Under the pieces are notes generated by a model, which did not search any database, was not told the origin of the DNA, and was given only the letters and a program-made list of their open reading frames with translations. Below, in pieces: positions 6,510-12,308 of a stretch of DNA of 15,767 nucleotides. The translations under genes and the position numbers were made by a program. The first letter of the stretch is position 1. Each line of letters starts with the position of its first letter. Source of the DNA: UBA5359 sp002410925 [NCBI: bacterium UBP13_UBA5359] (GTDB taxonomy: Bacteria; UBP13; UBA5359); NCBI GenBank assembly GCA_002410925.1, contig DHPR01000029.1, positions 24,276 to 40,042 of the forward strand, read 5' to 3'.

Positions 6510-8238
6510 GCAACGCCTTTTCCAGAACTCTGCGGGCAATGGGTGCCGCTGTCGCTCCCCCATGTCCTCCCTGTTCCAGAAAAACACAGACGGCTACTCT
6601 GGGAGCAGCATAAGGGGCATAGCCGACAAACCAGGCGTGCGAACGCCTGGGGGGATCCTCAGCCGTTCCTGTCTTACCGGCCACTTCAATACCCTCAACG
6701 GCAGCCAATTTCCCTGTTCCTTTGGGGTCATTAATAGCGGCCCGCATACCTCTACGCACTATAGCTAGAACATCCTGACGAAGAGGTAAGCTCCGACGCA
6801 TTACAGGCTCATATTTTCGGATGACGGCGCCTCCGGGAGAGATTACAGCCTTTACCAGCAACGGTTTATAAAGCTTTCCGGTAGCTACTGCTGCCGTAGC
6901 TAGAGCCATTTGTAGCGGGGAGGCCTGAACAAAGCCCTGCCCTATAGACATGTTAAGGGTATCTCCTGCGTACCATTTCTGCTTAAAACGTTCTTCCTTC
7001 CAGCCGGCCGAAGGTATTTTGCCGGCAGTCTCTCCTGATAACGGCAATCCGCTCTTCTCCCCCAGGCCAAAAGCTCCGGCATAATGATGCAGGCTCCTCT
7101 CTCCCAGTCTACGACCTAATTCATAGAAGACTATATCGCATGATTGAGCCATCCCCTCCACCAAACTTACTGAACCGTGCCCGCTAAGATCCCAGCAGCG
7201 GAAATGCCGCCCGGGTAGCTTATAAGAACCGCTGCAGTAGAAGCGTTCACCGGGAGCAACCACCCTCTCCTGTAACGCTGCCGAGAGTGTGATCATTTTG
7301 AAAGTAGATCCCGGCGGCCAAGCGCTATGGGAGGCTCTATTCTGTAAGGGGTGATATGGATGGGATGAAAGGTTGTGCCACTCGTTGCGAGTAAGACCGT
7401 CGACAAAGATATTCGGATCATAGCCGGGGCTGCTGGCTATAGCCAATATCTCCCCGTTACGTACATCTACCGCCACCACCGCCCCGGGGCGACCTGCCAG
7501 AGCCTCTTCCGCCACGGCCTGAATATCTCTATCCAGTGATAACAACAGGCTGCCGCCTTTGACTGCCTCCATATTGGCAAGAACTCTGCTTGATGTTCCT
7601 GCAGAGCCGTAATCCACTTGGCTCCCCCCGTGCGATCCGCGCAGGATAGTATCAAAAGCACCCTCTACACCCGTTTTCCCGATGACATCACCCATGCGAT
7701 AGCCTAAATGGCGATACTTATCCAGCTTCTCCCTATCTATTTCGCCGACATAACCTAGCAAATGTGAAGCCAGGCCTTCACGAACGTAGAAACGATAAGG
7801 AATTTTTTCTATCAGAATGCCGCGCAGATGGTCCTTACGCTCCATTACCAAGGTTATTTCTTCTGCAGTAAGTCCTTTTTTAATGACGACCGGGGCAAGC
7901 GGTGTAGCCCTATCGGCAGATAAACGCAGAGCTACTTCCTCTTGAGGTATATGCAGCATAGCGGCTGCTTTTGCAATTGATTTATTGCTCTTCGTCATAC
8001 GAGGAAGAACCGCCAGATCGTATCGAATGCGATTTGATACCAATATATGCCCATGACGATCGAAAATGATTCCTCTTGCCGGTTTTTCCAATAGCAGATG
8101 CAATCTGTTGCCTTTGGCCAGGGCAGCATATTTTTTTCCCTGTATAATTTGCAGTTGAAATAAACGAGCAGCTATTATAGCAACCGCCAGCAACAGCAAC
8201 AATCCGAATATCCTTACCCTTGAAGCCTGAAAGTGCAT
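6481..8238 (-). CDS. mrdA: Penicillin-binding protein 2 (class B transpeptidase of the elongation machinery)
   Basis: A 585-residue monofunctional transpeptidase. A short cytosolic tail and one membrane anchor (about 10-30) lead to the dimerisation/pedestal domain with the class B motif KPARGIIFDRHGHILVSN (52-69) and YRMGDVIGKTGVEGAFD (180-196). In the transpeptidase domain SxxK is Ser311-Lys314 (PGSTFK), the second motif is SxD, Ser366-Cys-Asp368, as is usual for PBP2 of rod-type elongasomes, and KTG is 522-524. The enzyme crosslinks glycan strands made with RodA during side-wall growth. Neither rodA nor mreBCD is adjacent, so the gene is separated from its usual neighbours. It is a little shorter than E. 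coli PBP2 (633 residues). GGAGAG four bases before the ATG supports the start. Confidence 0.92.
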   Translation of the reverse strand: MHFQASRVRIFGLLLLLAVAIIAARLFQLQIIQGKKYAALAKGNRLHLLLEKPARGIIFDRHGHILVSNRIRYDLAVLPRMTKSNKSIAKAAAMLHIPQEEVALRLSADRATPLAPVVIKKGLTAEEITLVMERKDHLRGILIEKIPYRFYVREGLASHLLGYVGEIDREKLDKYRHLGYRMGDVIGKTGVEGAFDTILRGSHGGSQVDYGSAGTSSRVLANMEAVKGGSLLLSLDRDIQAVAEEALAGRPGAVVAVDVRNGEILAIASSPGYDPNIFVDGLTRNEWHNLSSHPYHPLQNRASHSAWPPGSTFKMITLSAALQERVVAPGERFYCSGSYKLPGRHFRCWDLSGHGSVSLVEGMAQSCDIVFYELGRRLGERSLHHYAGAFGLGEKSGLPLSGETAGKIPSAGWKEERFKQKWYAGDTLNMSIGQGFVQASPLQMALATAAVATGKLYKPLLVKAVISPGGAVIRKYEPVMRRSLPLRQDVLAIVRRGMRAAINDPKGTGKLAAVEGIEVAGKTGTAEDPPRRSHAWFVGYAPYAAPRVAVCVFLEQGGHGGATAAPIARRVLEKALLTTGIPLSP

Positions 8239-8291
8239 TATTCTCTCCGAATACTTATTCGGCTTTTCCGCCTTCAGTCTATATATCCGTC

Positions 8292-8320
8292 ATTATAACA
8301 CGATGGTTTCTCATTGACAC
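8292..8320 (-). promoter_or_regulatory. Promoter of the PBP2 gene
   Basis: On the minus strand GTGTCA (8315-8320, 4 of 6) and a perfect TATAAT (8292-8297) are exactly 17 bases apart, placing the RNA start near 8285 and the start codon about 47 bases downstream. Its -35 box shares five bases with that of the plus-strand promoter. Confidence 0.5.
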
Positions 8321-8342
8321 ATTCCCACATTGGCGCTAATAT
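8314..8342 (+). promoter_or_regulatory. Promoter of the corA leader transcript
   Basis: A perfect TTGACA (8314-8319) and TAATAT (8337-8342, 4 of 6) are 17 bases apart. The RNA would start near 8349, leaving about 226 bases of leader before corA. Confidence 0.5.
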
Positions 8343-8386
8343 TAAGTGTCAACCGGTATCAATGCAACAAAGGCAGGTGGGGAATA

Positions 8387-8482
8387 ATGGAAGCGGACGG
8401 TAGTAGTATCCATCATAAATATACTTTCATTCCCTTTCATTGCTCAGGCCTGCCTGTTTATGTAAACGGTCAGGATATTTAA
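8387..8482 (+). CDS. Possible 31-codon leader peptide upstream of corA
   Basis: An open frame of 31 codons (ATG 8387, TAA 8480) lies wholly inside the corA leader. AGGTGG ends six bases before its ATG, a usable Shine-Dalgarno sequence. The peptide starts MEADGSSIHHKYTF and ends LPVYVNGQDI; I do not recognise it, and it has no run of one amino acid of the sort found in biosynthetic attenuators. It ends 30 bases before the terminator-like hairpin, and its codons include one arm of each of two alternative pairings of the leader, so its translation could steer the fold. It may equally be a chance frame. Confidence 0.35.
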   Translation: MEADGSSIHHKYTFIPFHCSGLPVYVNGQDI

Positions 8483-8511
8483 GCATCTCCAAAGTTTTCA
8501 TCCTCCGTAAC

Positions 8512-8560
8512 TGTGGCCTGCGCTTTTCCGCTAGAAAGGGAAGCAGCAGGCTATTTTTAT
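8512..8560 (+). terminator. Terminator-like hairpin in front of corA (attenuator candidate)
   Basis: TGGCCTGC (8514-8521) pairs with GCAGGCTA (8546-8553), and inside it CTTTTC (8523-8528) pairs with GGGAAG (8538-8543) with two G-U pairs. The hairpin is followed by TATTTTTAT (8552-8560), and the corA Shine-Dalgarno sequence starts right after. This has the form of an intrinsic terminator placed within a leader. In addition, AGGCAGG (8371-8377) can pair with CCTGCCT (8449-8455), and CAGGCC (8445-8450) with GGCCTG (8515-8520); the latter would break the terminator. These are exact complements, but no fold was computed. Confidence 0.55.
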
Positions 8561-8574
8561 GGGAGGTAAGGCTC

Positions 8575-9549
8575 ATGATAGATGTTATGAAAACAGTTGA
8601 AGATAAATTGGTCATCCTGGATAACGATTTTGAGAAGGGTTGCTGGATAAACCTGGTTAATCCCTCTGAAGAAGAGATTCTGGATGTTTGCAAGCGCACA
8701 GGTATCCTTCCGGCCTTTATTCAATCCGCATTAGATGAAGAGGAGCGTTCCCATATTGAAACAGAAGATGACCAGGTTCTGCTGCTCATAAATATTCCAT
8801 TTATCAAAGAAGAGAACAACTCCCTTTTCTTCGACACCATACCGCTGGGCATAATCGTTACGGCTGATGCCATCGTTACCGTTTGTTTGCAGAACAACCC
8901 TATCATAAGCGGTTTTATGAAAGGTATTGATAAGAGTTTTTATACTTTTAAGAAGAGCCGTTTCATCCTGCAGATACTCTATCGGACATCAACCACCTAT
9001 CTGCGCTTTCTAAAGCAAATATACAGAAAAATCAATCTGACCGAGGGGCAACTTCGAGAGTCAACCAGGAATGAAGCTGTTTTCCGTCTGCTGGACCTGG
9101 AAAAGAGTCTGGTCTATTTCACTACCTCATTATGCTCCAATGAAGTGGTTATGGAAAAGCTGATGCGGCCCCGCCTGCGTGGCATGGATCCGGATGCCGA
9201 AGCTGCATCAAGGGTTTTGAAATTCTATCCTGAAGATGAGGAACTGTTGGAGGACGTTATAACCGAAAACAAACAGGCTATAGAGATGGCCAATATATAT
9301 AGCAATCTGCTCAGCGGCCTGATGGATGCCTTTGCCTCCATCATATCCAACAATCTGAATATCGTCATGAGATTTCTGACATCCGTCACGATAATCGTGG
9401 CCTTGCCCACTATGGTTTACAGTTTTTTCGGCATGAATGTGAGCCTGCCTATACAACATAACCCACATGCCGCCCTCTGGATTGTGGGCATCTCGGTAAT
9501 GATCTCTATAGCTGCAACCCTAGTCTTATGGCAGCGGCGTATGCTCTAG
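8575..9549 (+). CDS. corA: CorA-type divalent metal ion (magnesium/cobalt) transporter
   Basis: A 324-residue member of the CorA family, which forms pentameric inner-membrane channels that take up Mg2+ (or Co2+/Ni2+). The soluble N-terminal domain (1 to about 240) contains the family LDEEERSHIETEDDQVLL region (53-70) and a long, charged helix before the membrane (about 225-262). Two membrane helices follow (about 265-285 and 300-319) with the signature GMN at 286-288 (FFGMNV) at the pore mouth, and the chain ends in the positive tail QRRML. The start is ATG 8575 with GGAGG eight bases upstream; the open frame extends to 8440 but that part overlaps the terminator-like hairpin and has no ribosome binding site. 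It is transcribed alone, divergent from PBP2. Confidence 0.93.
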   Translation: MIDVMKTVEDKLVILDNDFEKGCWINLVNPSEEEILDVCKRTGILPAFIQSALDEEERSHIETEDDQVLLLINIPFIKEENNSLFFDTIPLGIIVTADAIVTVCLQNNPIISGFMKGIDKSFYTFKKSRFILQILYRTSTTYLRFLKQIYRKINLTEGQLRESTRNEAVFRLLDLEKSLVYFTTSLCSNEVVMEKLMRPRLRGMDPDAEAASRVLKFYPEDEELLEDVITENKQAIEMANIYSNLLSGLMDAFASIISNNLNIVMRFLTSVTIIVALPTMVYSFFGMNVSLPIQHNPHAALWIVGISVMISIAATLVLWQRRML

Positions 9550-9597
9550 GCAGGTAGGCCTTCCTCGGCTTGATATCAGGCAGACTGGCGACTGAAT

Positions 9598-9609
9598 TAG
9601 TGCTATAAT
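9598..9609 (+). promoter_or_regulatory. Candidate extended -10 promoter for the two-CW gene
   Basis: A perfect TATAAT (9604-9609) is preceded by TGC, giving the TGnTATAAT extended -10 form, which can work without a good -35 box; none is visible. The RNA would start about 75 bases before the start codon at 9690. Confidence 0.35.
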
Positions 9610-9689
9610 CAAGTAGCGGTCGTTGAACAATTGCAAGCAAAAGCCTGCAGCAATATACCGAATACCAGAGGGAAAAGGATAGGGGTTTT

Positions 9690-9872
9690 ATGAAAAAATG
9701 CTGGGAAACAGCCATCGATAAGCGCTTCTGCACCACTTGCCCGGCTTTTCTTAAACAGATTCCCTGCTGGACGATAAAACAGAGTCTCTGTGTTGTAGGT
9801 TGCCAGGATACCAACTGCTATGACTGTTCGTTTTTTAATAGTACCCTCTCCCGCTTAGCACCCCCTTCCTGA
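9690..9872 (+). CDS. Small Cys-rich protein of the two-CW domain type
   Basis: A 60-residue protein with eight cysteines arranged in the way of the two-CW family: KKCWE near the start, CTTCPAF (14-20), PCW (25-27), Cys34 and Cys38, and NCYDCSFF (42-49). The pairs of CxxC-type cysteines suggest binding of zinc or an iron-sulfur cluster, but the family has no known function. There is no signal peptide or membrane segment. The start has the purine-rich AAAGGATAGGGG just upstream. It stands between corA (same strand, 140 bases before it) and the repeat cluster, with no operon partner. Given its length the assignment rests on the cysteine pattern and recall of the family; a match to its profile would settle it. 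Confidence 0.7.
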   Translation: MKKCWETAIDKRFCTTCPAFLKQIPCWTIKQSLCVVGCQDTNCYDCSFFNSTLSRLAPPS

Positions 9873-9920
9873 TATCAAGATCTGTTTTATATATAGCCTT
9901 ACAGGGTAGAAATATAAGAG

Positions 9921-9968
9921 GGGGTTGGGGTTGGTTGTTCAGTGTTTAAGTGCGTTTGAAGGTTTAGG
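9921..9968 (+). repeat. G/T-rich dispersed repeat, copy B
   Basis: The block GGTTGGGGTTGGTTGTTCAG followed by TGTTTAAGTGCGTTTGAAGG matches copies A and C with only a few differences. It starts 48 bases after the two-CW gene. Confidence 0.65.
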
Positions 9969-9980
9969 AGTCAGGAGCCA

Positions 9981-10034
9981 GGAGGGTTGGAGTTGGTTGC
10001 TCAGTATGTAAGTGCGTTTGCAGGCTTGGAAGAC
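9981..10034 (+). repeat. G/T-rich dispersed repeat, copy C
   Basis: GGTTGGAGTTGGTTGCTCAG followed by TATGTAAGTGCGTTTGCAGG and CTTGGAAGACA. It shares TCAGTATGTAAGTG and GGAAGACA with copy A and GTTGGTTG with copy B. A short GGAG/CAGGAG-rich spacer parts it from copy B. Confidence 0.65.
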
Positions 10035-10070
10035 AGAAGATTGAGCTCGTTTGTTAGGTCTGTTTCTGTC

Positions 10071-10120
10071 GGCTTCTGGGGGGTTGATTGGGGTTGGAGT
10101 GCGGTTGCAAGTTAAGGAGA
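10071..10120 (+). repeat. G/T-rich dispersed repeat, copy D (internally shortened)
   Basis: It begins GGCTTCTGGGGGGTTGATTG, like the head of copy A, and ends GGTTGCAAGTTAAGGAGAG, like its tail, but lacks the central TTCAGTATGTAAG part. Its tail carries the AAGGAG that serves as ribosome binding site of the following phosphorylase gene. Confidence 0.55.
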
Positions 10121-10125
10121 GCGGT

Positions 10126-10920
10126 ATGAGTATAGAATTAGCCGTCATCGGTGGTACAGGCCTTGATCTAACCAATATGATGACGGGCAGAGAAGAGATT
10201 GAAGTCCTCACATCCTACGGTAAAGCGCTGGTAAATAGAGGTATGCTGGCAGGTGTAAAGATACTCTTCATGTATCGCCACGGACAGGAGCATACCATAC
10301 CTCCACATAGCATAAATTATAGGGCTAATATAGCGGCACTCAAAGAGCTGGGAGCTAATGCCGTTATAGCCTCTGCTGCAGTCGGATCCATACACAAGGA
10401 GTATTCTCCGGGAGATCTTGTCCTGCCTGACCAGTTTATTGATTTTACTAAAGCCCGACATCATACTTTTTTTGACGAGCCGGGTAAGGTGGTACATACC
10501 GACATGACGGAACCCTTCTGTCCCGGCTTAAGATCGGCAATAAACGCCGCCGCCGGAAGAATAGGAACAAAAATACATTCGAACGGCACCTATGTCTGCG
10601 TGGAGGGTCCTCGCTTTGAGACAGCGGCAGAGATCAGAGCATATGCATTGCTGGGTGGTGATCTGACCGGTATGACCGTCGTACCTGAAATTATTCTGGC
10701 ACGAGAGGCCGGCATATGCTATGCAGCCATAGCCATAGTAACCAATTATGGCGCCGGGATCTCGTCCACCCTCCTGACCCACCGGGAGGTTTGCGAAATG
10801 ATGCTTATTCAGGAACCCCGGTTGATCAGCATTCTTAGAGAAACAATTGTCGCCTCAATAGATATGGAGAAATGCGCCTGCACCAAATCCGTGGATATAC
10901 CGGAGGACATCTGCGAATGA
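10126..10920 (+). CDS. mtnP: S-methyl-5'-thioinosine phosphorylase (MTA phosphorylase/PNP family)
   Basis: A 264-residue nucleoside phosphorylase of the trimeric PNP/MTAP family. Visible elements are the phosphate loop VIGGTGL (7-13), YRHGQEHTIPPHSINYRAN (50-68), SAAVGS (83-88), CVEGPRFET (158-166) and GMTVVPEIILAREAGICYA (182-200). In adenine-specific MTA phosphorylases the base is read by Asp in a TDYD motif; here it is TNYGAG with Asn207 and Gly209, the pattern linked to 6-oxopurines. The next gene is an MTA deaminase, so the expected substrate is methylthioinosine, giving hypoxanthine and methylthioribose-1-phosphate. The ATG at 10126 has AAGGAG six bases upstream; the frame extends further up only through the repeats. 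Its last bases overlap the deaminase start (ATGA). A classic PNP for inosine or guanosine is a weaker alternative. Confidence 0.85.
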   Translation: MSIELAVIGGTGLDLTNMMTGREEIEVLTSYGKALVNRGMLAGVKILFMYRHGQEHTIPPHSINYRANIAALKELGANAVIASAAVGSIHKEYSPGDLVLPDQFIDFTKARHHTFFDEPGKVVHTDMTEPFCPGLRSAINAAAGRIGTKIHSNGTYVCVEGPRFETAAEIRAYALLGGDLTGMTVVPEIILAREAGICYAAIAIVTNYGAGISSTLLTHREVCEMMLIQEPRLISILRETIVASIDMEKCACTKSVDIPEDICE

Positions 10921-12212
10921 TTAGAATAGATAATGCTGTTATCATTCCTTCGCCCGATCAATATATTGATAGAGGGCATATAGTTATCGAGAAGAATACC
11001 ATACTTCACGTCGGTGACGATCTGCCCGAGCACTACCGGCAGGCCGATACGATCATAGATGCCTCCGGCTTGTTGGCCATACCAGGGCTGATCAATGCTC
11101 ATACCCATCTAGCCATGTCTTTATTGCGTGGATATGCCGATGATATGCCGCTCCTGCCCTGGCTGCATGAGAAGATCTGGCCGGCCGAGGCCCGACTGGA
11201 GGAAGAAGATATATACTGGGGTTCCATGCTGGGAATTCTGGAAATGATACGCGGCGGCACGACCTCCTGCGCCGATATGTACTGGCAAGCGCCGGCCACA
11301 GCCCAGGCGGTCGAAAAGAGCGGGCTGAGAGCTTCTATCTGCGACGTAATTATCGGTCTGCACCCCGAAGCAGACCGCCTGCTGGCCGAAAGTATAGATT
11401 TTTGCCGTGAGTGGCAAGGCAAAGCCGACGGCCGCATTACCACCATGCTCGGGCCTCATGCTCCCTACTCCTGTCCGCCGAGTATATTGGAAAAGATTGT
11501 GGAGGCTTCATTGGAACTGGATGTAGGCCTGCACATACATCTCTCGGAAACCGTAGCGGAGGTGCAGGAATCCATTGAACAATATGGGAAAACTCCTATC
11601 GCCATGATGGCCGGGCTGGGAGTATTGGAGCGCCCTACATTGGCAGCCCACTGCGTGCATCCCGTAGAGGATGAAATAGATATTCTGGCTCGCTTTGGAG
11701 CAGTGGTAGCGCACAACCCCGGCAGCAATATGAAGCTGGGGAGCGGCATAGCGCCGGTACCCGCCATGCTCAAAGCCGGCATAAAAACGTCCCTGGGAAC
11801 AGATGGAGCCGCCAGCAATAATAATTTGGATATGTTTGAGGAAATGCGCCTGGCAGCCTTGCTGCATAAAGCAGCAGAGGAAGATCCCACCGTCATTCCC
11901 GCCGGACAGGCCCTATCCATGGCCACTGAAGCAGGTGCTGCGGCGCTGCGTATTAAAAATCTGGGAAGCCTCGAACCGGGTAATCTGGCGGATATCGTTC
12001 TTATCAACCTGAATAAACCTCATCTGACGCCGCATAACAACTATATTTCTGATCTGGTCTACAGCGCTGAAGCAGCCGATGTGGATACGGTTATCATCGA
12101 TGGTAAAATACTGCTGCAAAAAGGACTCTTTACCGAATTAGACGAAGAGGAGATCATGGCCAAAGCAACGAAAAGAGCCAAACGTTTGCTGCGTGTACCT
12201 TCGGAGGCCTAA
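10917..12212 (+). CDS. mtaD: 5-methylthioadenosine/S-adenosylhomocysteine deaminase
   Basis: A 431-residue zinc-dependent amidohydrolase of the MtaD/TrzA type. The opening strand-rich part carries the composite barrel; metal and catalytic residues follow in the expected order: His62-x-His64 in INAHTHLAM, GPHAPYS (179-185, His181), GLHIHLSET (204-212, His208 and Glu211), AAHCVHP (243-249) and the metal-binding Asp296 in LGTDGAASNN. It deaminates methylthioadenosine, and usually S-adenosylhomocysteine or adenosine, to the inosine form. Its ATG overlaps the TGA of the phosphorylase gene in ATGA, with GGAGG ten bases upstream, so the two are coupled. Together they make a two-step route from MTA to hypoxanthine and methylthioribose-1-phosphate. 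A frame extension to 10872 was rejected because it lies inside the phosphorylase gene and lacks a ribosome binding site. Confidence 0.92.
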   Translation: MIRIDNAVIIPSPDQYIDRGHIVIEKNTILHVGDDLPEHYRQADTIIDASGLLAIPGLINAHTHLAMSLLRGYADDMPLLPWLHEKIWPAEARLEEEDIYWGSMLGILEMIRGGTTSCADMYWQAPATAQAVEKSGLRASICDVIIGLHPEADRLLAESIDFCREWQGKADGRITTMLGPHAPYSCPPSILEKIVEASLELDVGLHIHLSETVAEVQESIEQYGKTPIAMMAGLGVLERPTLAAHCVHPVEDEIDILARFGAVVAHNPGSNMKLGSGIAPVPAMLKAGIKTSLGTDGAASNNNLDMFEEMRLAALLHKAAEEDPTVIPAGQALSMATEAGAAALRIKNLGSLEPGNLADIVLINLNKPHLTPHNNYISDLVYSAEAADVDTVIIDGKILLQKGLFTELDEEEIMAKATKRAKRLLRVPSEA

Positions 12213-12233
12213 GCTTTTGCCCTCCATTCCCTC

Positions 12234-12262
12234 TTGACATACGCCCAAACAAGCTCTATAAT
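12234..12262 (+). promoter_or_regulatory. Consensus housekeeping promoter of dinB
   Basis: Perfect TTGACA (12234-12239) and perfect TATAAT (12257-12262) are separated by exactly 17 bases. The RNA should start near 12269. This is the strongest promoter seen in the window. Confidence 0.8.
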
Positions 12263-12270
12263 CCGTTTAT

Positions 12271-12284
12271 AGAACATATGTTTG
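12271..12284 (+). promoter_or_regulatory. LexA/DinR-type SOS box at the dinB start site
   Basis: AGAACATATGTTTG matches the Gram-positive LexA (DinR) box CGAAC-RNRY-GTTYG at every position but the first. It covers the likely RNA start of the promoter just upstream, where a bound repressor would block transcription. Confidence 0.65.
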
Positions 12285-12308
12285 CCCGCACGGAGAGGGA
12301 GCTCTTTA

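Noticed and set aside
8440-8574. N-terminal extension of corA to a TTG at 8440
   Set aside because: It lacks a ribosome binding site and runs through the terminator-like hairpin. ATG 8575 has GGAGG at good distance and gives a normal CorA start.
8345-8574. M-box magnesium riboswitch in the corA leader
   Set aside because: The conserved M-box blocks (GTTAGGTGAGGCTCC and GCCAATG types) are not present; the leader is reported as an unclassified attenuator instead.
9918-9936. Telomere-like GGGGTT repeats or a G-quadruplex
   Set aside because: Only two runs of four or more G occur together; this is part of the repeat family, not a telomeric tract or a canonical four-run quadruplex.
9873-10125. 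Possible CRISPR or tandem array
   Set aside because: The repeats are unequal in length, diverged, irregularly spaced and have no uniform spacers.
11099-12007. Minus-strand open frames of 112-180 codons
   Set aside because: They are antisense to mtaD and have no recognisable protein features.
12282-12308. Upstream TTG start for dinB
   Set aside because: It begins within the SOS box and has no ribosome binding site; ATG 12309 fits the family N-terminus.
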